Positions 53,997 to 62,287 of a stretch of 64,000 nucleotides of DNA are shown here, one piece after another. The notes below the pieces were generated by a model that was not told where the DNA came from, ran no database searches, and worked only from the letters and a program-made list of their open reading frames with translations. The translations under genes and the position numbers were made by a program. This DNA is from an uncultured Erysipelotrichaceae bacterium (GTDB lineage: Bacteria > Bacillota_I > Bacilli_A > Erysipelotrichales > Coprobacillaceae): positions 44,583 to 108,582 of the forward strand of contig CAJUOS010000002.1 in the NCBI GenBank assembly GCA_910588075.1. Direction: 5' to 3'. Numbering within the stretch: the first letter of the stretch is position 1; every line of letters begins with the position of its first letter.

Positions 53997-54497
53997 TTAA
54001 CACCTCATAAAACACTTAATTTCTCCACAAGCTATTTTATTTCCAGAATTTCCTGCTGGTTGACTATGAAAATCATCAGCATGTTCATGAATGACAACTG
54101 TTCTTCCAACCATATCTTCTGGTCTAAGTTTATCAATATAAATAATTGCCCATGCTGTTCCTTTTGTTGCAAAAAGTGGTGGTAAATCTCCCATATGATG
54201 TGGATGCTCACATTTCTGTGGATTGAAATGTCCTAAAGTCTTTTCATAAGAAACTTCTGTATCATTTATACATGAATCCCCTTCATGAACATGAAATGCA
54301 AAAACACCTCCTTGGCAATTCTTTGATTGTGGTAAATTTTTGATTTCATAAATCATAATACTTCCCTTTAAATAAGGATAAAAGCAAACAGTCCCTTCAA
54401 TTCTATCCTTTCCACTAACCATGGCATAAGCACAAGGTTTTTCATTAATAATTTTCATTAAAATATCTGTTGTTATTTTTGTTGGTTTTATCTCCAT
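53997..54497 (-). CDS. Cu/Zn-type superoxide dismutase family protein, apparently cytosolic
   Basis: 166 residues with a complete Cu/Zn SOD ligand set: FAFHVHEGDSC (two Cu histidines), GHFNPQKCEHPHHMGDLPPL (bridging and Zn ligands including Asp), and VVIHEHADDFHSQPAGNSG with the remaining Cu histidine and C-terminal GNKIACGEI. It should dismutate superoxide. Unlike most bacterial SodC proteins it has no signal peptide; the start MEIKPTKITTDILMK is hydrophilic. Start ATG follows ggtgat. It lies 31 bases downstream of a Nudix gene on the same strand, a plausible oxidative-stress pair. Confidence 0.88.
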   Translation of the reverse strand: MEIKPTKITTDILMKIINEKPCAYAMVSGKDRIEGTVCFYPYLKGSIMIYEIKNLPQSKNCQGGVFAFHVHEGDSCINDTEVSYEKTLGHFNPQKCEHPHHMGDLPPLFATKGTAWAIIYIDKLRPEDMVGRTVVIHEHADDFHSQPAGNSGNKIACGEIKCFMRC

Positions 54498-54528
54498 TCT
54501 ATCACCAACATATTATATGATTTCTTAT

Positions 54529-54942
54529 TTAAAATATGATTTTTTCTTTATTTATATCTATACTATAAAGCAAATGTCCAATATTTCCATATCCAGCAAA
54601 ACGTGATGAATCAAAAAAGTTTTCATCCAAATTAATCCAAGCCAATTGATTTTCATCGCCATAAACTTCAATATCCTCTTTGATCTGTCCTACCCAAACC
54701 TGTAAACACATATCCTCCAAATAATAAAATAAATCGTGAACATGTTTTAATTCTATATTTTGTTTATAAATATGTGTTTCTTCAAACAACTCTCTATATG
54801 CTGCTTCTTGATCAGTTTCATTTGATTCTATTTTTCCACCCACAAAATTATAAAGCCCTAAAAACGGCTCTTTTTCTCTTAAACACATTAAAACATGTTT
54901 ATATTCTTTATCATATACTATAATTAAATTATACTTTTGCAT
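54529..54942 (-). CDS. Nudix hydrolase (MutT/MTH1-like)
   Basis: 137 residues with a complete Nudix box, GGKIESNETDQEAAYRELFEETHI, spanning about residues 35-58 (the REx2EE catalytic core is intact). The family hydrolyses nucleoside diphosphates linked to other groups; the short length and RE(P)FLGLYNFVGG start resemble 8-oxo-dGTPase-type proteins. It precedes the Cu/Zn SOD gene on the same strand, consistent with a cleansing role, but specificity is not determinable. It is divergent from the HAD gene at 55014. Confidence 0.9.
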   Translation of the reverse strand: MQKYNLIIVYDKEYKHVLMCLREKEPFLGLYNFVGGKIESNETDQEAAYRELFEETHIYKQNIELKHVHDLFYYLEDMCLQVWVGQIKEDIEVYGDENQLAWINLDENFFDSSRFAGYGNIGHLLYSIDINKEKIIF

Positions 54943-55013
54943 ATTGTTCCTCTTTTCTTACTTTCATATCATAACAAAATCTATTATAATAGTGAAGAAT
55001 TGAGGTTATAGTT

Positions 55014-55700
55014 ATGATGAAAAAATATACAACTTTATTATTTGATGTTGATGGTACATTACTTGATTTTTCTGATGCTCAAAAACAAGCACTAAAAAAT
55101 ACTTTTCAAAACTATCATCTTTCTTTAACTAAAGATATTGAAGAGAGGTATACTATTATTAATGATGAACTATGGAAACAATTTGAAAAAGGTATTATTG
55201 ACAAAAAAACTGTTATTTATACACGTTTTGTTCAATTATTTAAAGAGTTTAACATTAAAGAAGATGGTATTGCTTTTGAAAGTGATTATCAAATAGAACT
55301 TGGAAAAGGCCATAAAAAATTACCTTTTGCTAGAGAAGTTTTAGAAACATTATCTCAAGACTATAACTTATATGTTGTAACTAATGGAGTTGCTCAAACT
55401 CAATATAGTCGTTTAAAAGAGAGCAAACTACATATTTATTTTCAAGATATTTTTATTTCTGAAAATATTGGTTATCAAAAACCGAGAAAAGAATACTTTG
55501 ATTATTGCTTTCAAAAAATTCCTTTTTTTCAATTACATAAAACTTTAATAATTGGAGATTCTTTAAGTAGTGATATTCAAGGTGGAATCAATGCTGGTAT
55601 TGATACTTGTTTTATTTGTTCTGACATAGCTAAAATAGATGATATAAAACCTACTTATACTATTCAGAATTTAAAGGATATATATAAAATTTTAAAATAA
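55014..55700 (+). CDS. YjjG/YfnB-like HAD nucleotidase
   Basis: HAD phosphatase of 228 residues with a helical cap. Motif I LLFDVDGTLLDF, motif II VVTNGVAQTQYSRLKES, Lys in YQKPRKEYFDYC, and motif IV IIGDSLSSDIQGGINAGIDTC are as in YjjG pyrimidine nucleotidases, which hydrolyse non-canonical nucleotides. Two in-frame ATGs are adjacent; the first (55014) follows gagg. The M42 peptidase begins 13 bases after its stop, so they are an operon. Confidence 0.9.
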   Translation: MMKKYTTLLFDVDGTLLDFSDAQKQALKNTFQNYHLSLTKDIEERYTIINDELWKQFEKGIIDKKTVIYTRFVQLFKEFNIKEDGIAFESDYQIELGKGHKKLPFAREVLETLSQDYNLYVVTNGVAQTQYSRLKESKLHIYFQDIFISENIGYQKPRKEYFDYCFQKIPFFQLHKTLIIGDSLSSDIQGGINAGIDTCFICSDIAKIDDIKPTYTIQNLKDIYKILK

Positions 55701-55713
55701 AGGAGAAGTATTT

Positions 55714-56742
55714 ATGAATGATTATATTTTAGATTTTTTAAAAGATATTATGGCAATTGATAGTCCTTCTGGGTATACAAAAAAAGTCATTCAATATTGT
55801 GAAAAAGAAGCACAGAAACTAGGATTTGAAACTGAAATATCAAATAAAGGAAATTTACATATTTCTATTAAAGGTCAAGATAATTATTCTGTTGGTTTTG
55901 GTGCACATGTTGATACATTAGGATTAATGGTTAGAAGTATCAATAATGATGGAAGTCTTAACTTTACAAATATTGGTGGTCCAATTATTCCGACTTTAGA
56001 TGGGGAATATTGTCGTATTATAACAAGAGATAATCAAATCTATACTGGTACTATTTTATCTTTATCGCCTTCTGCTCATGTCTATGATGATTCAAAGAAA
56101 AGAGAAAGAAGTTGTGAAGCAATGTATATTCGTATAGATGAAAATGTAAAAACAAAAGAAGATGTACTTCAGTTAGGTATTCAAAATGGAGATTATATTG
56201 CTATTGAAACAAAAACAACAATAACTCCTTCTGGATTTATTAAATCTCGTTTTCTTGATGATAAGATGAGTGTAGCAATTCTTTTTTGTGTTTTAAAGCA
56301 TTTGTCTGATTTTCAAATAATTCCACAACATTCATTAACATTTATTATTTCAACTTTTGAAGAAGTTGGTCATGGAAGTAGTTATATTCCTCAAGATATT
56401 AATGAAATGATTGCTGTTGATATGGGATGTATTGGCAAAGATTTATCATGTAGTGAATATGATGTAAGTATTTGCGCTAAAGATAGTAGTGGTCCTTATG
56501 ATTATGATATGACAACTCAACTTATAACTTTAGCAAAACAAAAACAATTCAATTTTGCTGTTGATATTTATCCTTATTATAGTAGTGATGTTTCAGCTGC
56601 TCTTAGAGGAGGTAATAATGTGAAAGGTGCTTTAATTGGTCCTGGTGTTCATGCTTCTCATGGCATGGAAAGAACTCATATTCAAGCAGTAGAAAATACT
56701 TTTAAACTTATTCTTGCATATATTGAAAATCAAAGGAGTTAA
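55714..56742 (+). CDS. M42-family metallo-aminopeptidase
   Basis: Cytosolic dinuclear-zinc aminopeptidase (deblocking/glutamyl aminopeptidase type), 342 residues, usual length. Metal and catalytic residues are visible: FGAHVDTLGLMV, SRFLDDKMSVA (bridging Asp), STFEEVGHGSS (Glu pair), VDMGCIGKD, and GPGVHASHGMERTH near the C terminus. It trims peptides. Ribosome site aaaggag precedes the ATG. It forms an operon with the YjjG-like gene and ends in a terminator. Confidence 0.93.
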   Translation: MNDYILDFLKDIMAIDSPSGYTKKVIQYCEKEAQKLGFETEISNKGNLHISIKGQDNYSVGFGAHVDTLGLMVRSINNDGSLNFTNIGGPIIPTLDGEYCRIITRDNQIYTGTILSLSPSAHVYDDSKKRERSCEAMYIRIDENVKTKEDVLQLGIQNGDYIAIETKTTITPSGFIKSRFLDDKMSVAILFCVLKHLSDFQIIPQHSLTFIISTFEEVGHGSSYIPQDINEMIAVDMGCIGKDLSCSEYDVSICAKDSSGPYDYDMTTQLITLAKQKQFNFAVDIYPYYSSDVSAALRGGNNVKGALIGPGVHASHGMERTHIQAVENTFKLILAYIENQRS

Positions 56743-56768
56743 GGAAGATGTAGAGTCTTCCTTTTTTA
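56743..56768 (+). terminator. Terminator of the yjjG-M42 operon
   Basis: ggaaga / tcttcc stem, 7-base loop, six T, directly after the stop codon. Confidence 0.88.
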
Positions 56769-57578
56769 TTTCTTTTCTTCAATCTTTATCATTATTTTTG
56801 TAATATACTCATCTATATCTGAAATAACAAACTCATTTAATCCTATCTCATAAGCATAGCCTGTTAAATTGAAATTATTTTGATGAGCATAATCAATTAT
56901 CTTTTGATACATGATAGGCAATTCATCCCAACTTCCTTTATGGAATCCACACAAATATTTTCCTTTTGGTCTTATAAAACTTTTTACATTTGAACGATGA
57001 CTTAATGCAACAGTATAAAGTCCATCATATTTCTTAAATTGCTTATTTTTAACTTTATCTAAAGAAATATATACTCCAATCCCCACACGAATTTGTTCTA
57101 TACTCCATGTATCCTTTATATATTTAAACAATTGTGTTAAATTATCATTTAAAAAATCATAAGGTAGCATATAAATTTCCTCTTCATCACATTCCATTAT
57201 TCTGATTTCTTGATCTTGTAAACATTCACAGAAGCTGACTTGTTGTCTTTTATTATGTAACACCTTTTTAACATGTTCTAATTTTTTTATTTGTAAATCT
57301 ATTTCTTCTTCTTTCATTTTGGCAATCTCAATAAATTTATTTGATGTTGGCTTTTTTAAATAATTTTTTATTTCTTCAATACTCATATTTAATTCTTTTA
57401 ACATACATATATATTCAAAATCAATACTCTGTGAAATATCATAATACCTATATCCATTATCTCCTTTTTTATTTGGAGAAAATAACCCAATATCATCATA
57501 ATAATGTAATGTTCTTTTATTAACTCCATGTATCTTAGCGAATTGTGATGTTGTTAAATACATAAAATCTTTTCTCAT
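56766..57578 (-). CDS. MerR-family regulator with GyrI-like effector domain
   Basis: 270 residues. The N-terminal MerR winged helix (about 6-75, QFAKIHGVNKRTLHYYDDIGL and NGYRYYDISQ) is followed by a coiled-coil (about 85-115) and a C-terminal GyrI/BmrR-like ligand-binding domain (about 120-270, with GKYLCGFHKGSWDELPIMYQKI). Such proteins twist long-spacer promoters when bound to a small ligand. Start ATG 57578 follows aaggag. It is divergent from a GNAT gene whose promoter has the characteristic 19-bp spacer with a dyad in it. Confidence 0.92.
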   Translation of the reverse strand: MRKDFMYLTTSQFAKIHGVNKRTLHYYDDIGLFSPNKKGDNGYRYYDISQSIDFEYICMLKELNMSIEEIKNYLKKPTSNKFIEIAKMKEEEIDLQIKKLEHVKKVLHNKRQQVSFCECLQDQEIRIMECDEEEIYMLPYDFLNDNLTQLFKYIKDTWSIEQIRVGIGVYISLDKVKNKQFKKYDGLYTVALSHRSNVKSFIRPKGKYLCGFHKGSWDELPIMYQKIIDYAHQNNFNLTGYAYEIGLNEFVISDIDEYITKIMIKIEEKK

Positions 57579-57595
57579 TTTTATTGTTCTCCTTA

Positions 57596-57626
57596 TTGAC
57601 TTTACAGTTACTGTATACTTTATGAT
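57596..57626 (+). promoter_or_regulatory. MerR-type long-spacer promoter of the GNAT gene
   Basis: -35 TTGACT (57596-57601) and -10 TATGAT (57621-57626) separated by 19 bp. A perfect dyad TACAGT-t-ACTGTA occupies the spacer (57603-57615). This is the classic MerR operator geometry, next to a MerR gene on the other strand. Confidence 0.88.
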
Positions 57627-57657
57627 GTATTATATCAAAAAAATAAGGAGAATGAAA

Positions 57658-58284
57658 ATGCAATTAGTATTAAGAGAATATCAAAAACAAGATTTTAAAC
57701 CACTAGAAAACATTATTAGAGAAACTTGGAACTATGATAAATTTTGTAGTCCAAAAACTGCTTCAAAATTAGCAAAAGTCTTTTTAAGCAGTTGTTTAAC
57801 CAACTATACCTTTTCAAGAGTAGCTGTTCTTGATGAGAGAATTGTGGGTATTATATTAGTTAATAATAAAGCCAAACATAAATGCCCATTATCTTATAAA
57901 TTAAAACAAATAAAGTCTATTGTATCATTATATGCTTGTAAAGAAGGAAGAAAAGCATCTAAAATTTTTGGAAGTGTTTATGGAATAGATCAACAATTAC
58001 TCAATGAAAATCATAAATCTTATCCCGCTGAACTTGCATTATTTGCAGTTGATTCTTCATGTAGAGGAAAGGGAATTGGAAAGAGGTTATTTCAATCAGC
58101 CCTTGATTATATCCAACAAGAGGAGTTAAATGAATTTTATTTATTCACTGATACAAGTTGTAATTATGGATTTTATGAACATCAAGGAATGGTTCGTCGT
58201 TGTGAAAAGAAACATCATTTTCATATAAATGGTCAAATCGCTACAATGCAATTCTTTATCTATGATTATCAAATAGAAATATAG
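57658..58284 (+). CDS. GNAT-family N-acetyltransferase
   Basis: Acetyl-CoA-dependent acetyltransferase of 208 residues. The acetyl-CoA binding motif is VDSSCRGKGIGKRLFQSAL (about 142-160), followed by EFYLFTDTSCNYGFYEHQGM. ATG 57658 is at 7-base spacing from aaggag; upstream in-frame ATGs lie inside the promoter. Expression should depend on the divergent MerR protein and its ligand, which suggests the acetyltransferase modifies or detoxifies that compound. The substrate is unknown. Confidence 0.9.
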   Translation: MQLVLREYQKQDFKPLENIIRETWNYDKFCSPKTASKLAKVFLSSCLTNYTFSRVAVLDERIVGIILVNNKAKHKCPLSYKLKQIKSIVSLYACKEGRKASKIFGSVYGIDQQLLNENHKSYPAELALFAVDSSCRGKGIGKRLFQSALDYIQQEELNEFYLFTDTSCNYGFYEHQGMVRRCEKKHHFHINGQIATMQFFIYDYQIEI

Positions 58285-58300
58285 TATTACTAAAATAAAG

Positions 58301-58345
58301 GAATTTACCTCAACAATTTATAGTTTGTTAAGGTAAATTCTCTTT
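58301..58345. terminator. Bidirectional terminator
   Basis: gaatttacct / aggtaaattc 10-bp stem extended by caacaa/ttgtta pairs, T run on the plus side; it ends both the GNAT gene and the bacteriocin ABC operon. Confidence 0.85.
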
Positions 58346-58972
58346 TTATATGTTTATAATTCTATCTGCATATTGTTTTAAATAATCATCATGAGTAACC
58401 ACAACTATAGTTTTTCCTTCTTGTTGCATTTTCTTTAACAAATCACATACTATTTTCTTATTATAACTATCTAATGATCCTGTTGGTTCATCTGCTAAAA
58501 TAAGTTCACATGGTTTTAACAATAACCTTGCAATAGCTACTCTTTGTTGTTCTCCTCCTGAACATTCACATACTTTTTTATCATTATATTCATTTAATCC
58601 TACTTTTTCTAATGCTTCATTTATAAGATGTTGTTTATCTTTTTTTCTTTTATCCATGATAATTTCTAAATTGTACTCTACGCTCTCATTATCAATTAAA
58701 GCAAAATTTTGAAATAGATAACCAATTTTATTTTTTAATAATTTCTCCGCTTTTTTAGAAAAGGGTTTAGGTAGATTATCATTAAATAATTGAACTTGTC
58801 CTTCATCATAAGTATCTAACAATCCTATAATATTTAAAAGTGTAGATTTCCCACACCCAGACTTTCCCATAATCAAACAAAATTCATTTTCTTGAATCTC
58901 TATATTAATATTATTTAACACAAGATGTGATCCATATAATTTATTTAAATGATTTATTTTTAAAATACTCAT
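58346..58972 (-). CDS. Bacteriocin-type ABC transporter ATPase (lactococcin-972 group)
   Basis: ATP-binding subunit of 208 residues. Walker A GKSGCGKST (about 36-44), Q-loop LFQNFALID, signature CSGGEQQRVAIARL, Walker B LILADEPTGSLD and the H-loop VVTHDD are all intact. It resembles MacB/LolD-type ATPases that power export or immunity. Its ATG overlaps the permease stop by 4 bases (ATGA), so they are translated together. The preceding small exported peptide and the permease type assign it to a lactococcin-972-like locus. Confidence 0.9.
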   Translation of the reverse strand: MSILKINHLNKLYGSHLVLNNINIEIQENEFCLIMGKSGCGKSTLLNIIGLLDTYDEGQVQLFNDNLPKPFSKKAEKLLKNKIGYLFQNFALIDNESVEYNLEIIMDKRKKDKQHLINEALEKVGLNEYNDKKVCECSGGEQQRVAIARLLLKPCELILADEPTGSLDSYNKKIVCDLLKKMQQEGKTIVVVTHDDYLKQYADRIINI

Positions 58973-61098
58973 AAATGATAATCTCCTTTCAAAACAGTTC
59001 CAACATTTGTTGTTTCTATTCTTCTAATAACAACATACATGATTAATATTTCTATAATCATTGAAATACTATATAATTCTATGAGAGATATAATTGCTAC
59101 ATCTTTTATCAATATATTAATTATTAATGGAACAATATAAATCATTCCATTTAATATATATAGTTCTTGATAACGTTCTTGCCTTGACTTTCCAAATATA
59201 TATTCTATTACCAATAATTTTTTAAATTCTTCAACAAACCAAAAGACAGATTGATACAACAAGCTTGTATATATACTCATATATAAAACAACTATACATC
59301 CATACTGCATAAAATCATCCTTTATACTATTTGTTTCATTATCCAAAAAATTTTGACATGACTTTAAATCTACTTTTTCATGAGTTAATTCATATATTTC
59401 TTTTGATAAAGTATCATTATATGGAATAAAGAAATTTTGCATATAACAGTTATCATTCTTTTGAGTAACCAAATAAATAACTGGATTCGTTAATGTATAG
59501 GGAGTTCTTAACCCATAATTAATATATGTCCCTGTATCTTTTATTTCTATTGTTTCTATTTGACCTTGTATTGAAGAACCATTAATAAGAACATTTTCTA
59601 ATTGACTAGCCATATATTGACTTGGTACAAATAATTTGTCTTTTTTTAATTGATCTAATTCTATTTTTGTTCCATCTTTTCTGTATATATTTTGATTCAT
59701 TGCTTTTAAATAATTAGCATTCACATAAATAACTGGAAAATCTAATGCTTGTTCCTTTAAATCTTCTTCATCCACATCTTCATACATTTCTTTCAATACA
59801 TCTAAAGTATTATGATAATAAGTATCAAAATCACAATATATCCCATTTTTTTGTGAATATGTATTAAAAACATTTTCTGTACTATATGATTTATTTAAAT
59901 TACCATCTATATAACATAGATTTGAAATTGTTTCATATTGATTATGTATATAAAAATACGAAACTCCTAAATGATAACATTGTTCAATGAGTTCCATCAT
60001 TGGTGCTGTCATTAAAGAAAGAACAATAACCTTTAAAATCATAATATAAATAATATTCTTACTTGAAAAAGAGGAACTTTTTAAATTCTTTATTGAAATA
60101 AAAATTCTTAATAAAAAATATATAAACACTATAACAACTATGAATATACTAGCTAAACCTAATACAATAACAATCATTTCTTTTAATAAATCTAATTCAT
60201 ATATCATTCTTCCATATGTCCAAAAATTCACACTTAAAATAAATATCATAATAAACATTATAAAGTGAACAAATATTATAGGTATAACTTCTTTATATAT
60301 AATTTTTTCATAAGAAATGCCATGTAATTTTTGGATTAATATTGTTTTTTTCTTTTTTGTAAAGTATATGAGTAAAAATGCTATATAAACAATTGCTGTA
60401 TAAAAAATGAATAGAAAAATCTCTTTTAAGCTTTCTTGAGATATAAGTTCTAATTGGGCACCATGATAACTATCATACAAATTATCATATGTTATTTTAT
60501 CATACAAATCATTTGTCTTTAAAAAGTTATTAAATTCCATTTCAAACTTATTGACATCTTTATCAAAGAAATAAAGTGCTATTTCTTTTTTCGTTGATAA
60601 TTCTTTAATACTATCTCCTAAAGAAACAATTTTTGTATAACGATTATAATCGTTAAATATCTGATTATCTATTATTTTTATAATTTTTCTTGCTCTTTTA
60701 TCACTAAGTTCTGTGGAATAATATCCTTGTTTTTTAATAGATTGAAAATCAATACCTGTTGCTCCTCTATTTCTCAAATCATCAATAATTTTATGGTTTT
60801 GAGTATATAATCCAAAGCAAGATATTTCTTGAACATCGTTATATTCTGAATAAACAAAAGTAAATGTATATTTATTTTTAGAAAACTCTATCAGTTTTTG
60901 AATAAAGTTTTCTACATTTTTTTCACTATTATCCTTTATTTGTATAAATAGGGGAATTGATTCTTTTCTTTCTATAAAAGCTATATGATCTTGATATTGA
61001 TTATAATTAGCAAACAAACGTAAATTATAATCCTTAGAAACAAAGTATGATATTGTAATAGAAAGTATTATGATAATTATTAATAAATATTTTTTCAT
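58969..61098 (-). CDS. Bacteriocin-associated membrane permease (putative immunity/export)
   Basis: 709 residues. An N-terminal membrane helix (about 3-16) is followed by an external domain to about 220. A block of four helices comes next (about 225-245, 272-293, 305-330, 348-368), then a second large external domain (about 370-600), then three helices (about 605-625, 655-672, 680-698). This matches the 'bacteriocin-associated integral membrane (putative immunity)' DUF1430 type found with lactococcin 972. It forms an ABC exporter or resistance pump with the overlapping ATPase. Ribosome site ggggga precedes ATG 61098. Confidence 0.85.
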   Translation of the reverse strand: MKKYLLIIIIILSITISYFVSKDYNLRLFANYNQYQDHIAFIERKESIPLFIQIKDNSEKNVENFIQKLIEFSKNKYTFTFVYSEYNDVQEISCFGLYTQNHKIIDDLRNRGATGIDFQSIKKQGYYSTELSDKRARKIIKIIDNQIFNDYNRYTKIVSLGDSIKELSTKKEIALYFFDKDVNKFEMEFNNFLKTNDLYDKITYDNLYDSYHGAQLELISQESLKEIFLFIFYTAIVYIAFLLIYFTKKKKTILIQKLHGISYEKIIYKEVIPIIFVHFIMFIMIFILSVNFWTYGRMIYELDLLKEMIVIVLGLASIFIVVIVFIYFLLRIFISIKNLKSSSFSSKNIIYIMILKVIVLSLMTAPMMELIEQCYHLGVSYFYIHNQYETISNLCYIDGNLNKSYSTENVFNTYSQKNGIYCDFDTYYHNTLDVLKEMYEDVDEEDLKEQALDFPVIYVNANYLKAMNQNIYRKDGTKIELDQLKKDKLFVPSQYMASQLENVLINGSSIQGQIETIEIKDTGTYINYGLRTPYTLTNPVIYLVTQKNDNCYMQNFFIPYNDTLSKEIYELTHEKVDLKSCQNFLDNETNSIKDDFMQYGCIVVLYMSIYTSLLYQSVFWFVEEFKKLLVIEYIFGKSRQERYQELYILNGMIYIVPLIINILIKDVAIISLIELYSISMIIEILIMYVVIRRIETTNVGTVLKGDYHL

Positions 61099-61155
61099 AC
61101 ATCATTCCCCCTATATTTACTATTTTCTATTTATCAAAAAATAGTTTCTTTCTTT

Positions 61156-61500
61156 TTACTCAATTAAATTAACTGTATATGTATGAATATGTGCATAACT
61201 ACTAAATGTCATTCCAACATTCCAACTATGAGAATTATTTCTCTTTCCAGCGTAAACACCTGCACTATTTTTATATCTATTTGAATTATTTCCTGTATAA
61301 TTAGCAACATAGTATCTTTCACTTGAATCAGAATAATATCCTATCATTTTAACATATACTCCAGAACAGTTTGCACTATAAGTTCCATGACCAGTTCCAA
61401 CTTTATTTTGACATACAACAGATGCCGCTGAAATTGTACTAATACTTAAAATACCAATTAATGAAAAGGCTATAAAATATTTTTTAAATTTTCTGTACAT
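61156..61500 (-). CDS. Lactococcin-972-like exported peptide (putative bacteriocin)
   Basis: 114-residue precursor with a Sec signal peptide (basic YRKFKK then IAFSLIGILSISTISAA, cleavage near 26) and a mature part of about 88 residues. The only two cysteines, C30 and C45, could form a disulfide. The C-terminal KNSAGVYAGKRNNSHSWNVG weakly resembles the RAGVWAKA region of lactococcin 972, and Tyr/Ser/Asn/His richness fits. A strong ribosome site (aggagg) precedes ATG 61500. It is 57 bases upstream of the permease/ATPase pair. Assignment rests mainly on gene context. Confidence 0.7.
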   Translation of the reverse strand: MYRKFKKYFIAFSLIGILSISTISAASVVCQNKVGTGHGTYSANCSGVYVKMIGYYSDSSERYYVANYTGNNSNRYKNSAGVYAGKRNNSHSWNVGMTFSSYAHIHTYTVNLIE

Positions 61501-61518
61501 AAATCTTTCCTCCTATAA

Positions 61519-61687
61519 TTATAACATTAAATAACAACCTACTTTGATAAATTTTAATTTTTTATACTTTTTTAAGCATTTTGATTCTTTTTCTTGATAA
61601 ATATGATTATAAGAATACACTTGTACTATTATCATAAATAAATCATAAGATAAAAGCTAACACTCTATTTTTGATATATTTCATCAT
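61519..61687 (-). pseudogene. agrD-like autoinducer peptide gene, frameshifted
   Basis: A very strong ribosome site (ggagggagg) lies before ATG 61687/61684, inside the end of the agrB remnant as in agr operons. The first frame reads MMKYIKNRVLAFIL then stops. Shifting by one base continues FMIIVQVYSYNHIYQEK followed by ESKCLKKYKK, which is the order of AgrD proteins: amphipathic leader, hydrophobic run, autoinducer core, then the YQ-x-K-E-x-x-CL-KK recognition tail. The ring cysteine expected four residues before YQ is Tyr here (TAT for TGT). Probably non-functional. Confidence 0.6.
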
Positions 61688-62144
61688 TTAACCTCCCTCC
61701 TAATGTTAAAATATTAATATTTATAAAAATATAAATAATTATCTGAATATAATTAATATGAAATAAAAACATAATATTCATTATAATAATATAAATAGTT
61801 ATATATAAAACTGAGTACCTTTTAAATATTTTTCTCTTTTTTAATGTACATTTCTTATTAATATTATCAATAGGACAATTGAATATCGTTACTAAAAATC
61901 CTAAGATTTCAATAAATATTAATTGATTTATATTTATATAAAAATATTGTATAAATAATAAATCACTCATAAATAATTACTTCTACAAAATGATGACTTA
62001 CAAAACCTATAAATAGTAACAATATTGTGCCTATCATCGAGGAAATTAATAATTCAATTCCATAAATGTATATCTCTTTATCTTTTTTAAGCAAAGACAT
62101 CGTTCTAAATAGTCAACTAATCTATTTGATAATATACATATCAT
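61665..62144 (-). pseudogene. agrB-like peptide protease gene, truncated and frameshifted
   Basis: Three overlapping frames carry AgrB pieces in order. ILSNRLVDYLER starts at 62144. DKEIYIYGIELLISS and MIGTILLLFIGFVSHHFVEV lie at 62100-61963. The C-terminal part is at 61970-61665, with FNCPIDNINKK and the final membrane helices. The conserved catalytic core between VEVIIY and the C-terminal part (the GGxH histidine and following cysteine) is missing, so about 30 residues were deleted. The cluster is divergent from the AgrA-like regulator. Confidence 0.68.
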
Positions 62145-62210
62145 AATAATTACTCCCCATACACTTTTTATTATAAGTTAAGCAATTCAAAAAACAATAC
62201 ATTTTCATTA

Positions 62211-62266
62211 TTCGTTAGTTTAGATTTGATATTCGTATTTCACTTTCTAATTATATAAGTTATAAT
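62211..62266 (+). promoter_or_regulatory. Candidate AgrA-type operator and promoter
   Basis: Two TTCGT(T/A)-TT direct repeats (62211 and 62232) are spaced 21 bp, the spacing of LytTR binding sites. They are followed by a -10 TATAAT (62261-62266) with a weak -35 TTTCAC (62238-62243). The site lies between the divergent agrB remnant and the regulator. Repeat similarity is short, so this is tentative. Confidence 0.4.
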
Positions 62267-62287
62267 AAATAAAAGGATGTGATTTTT

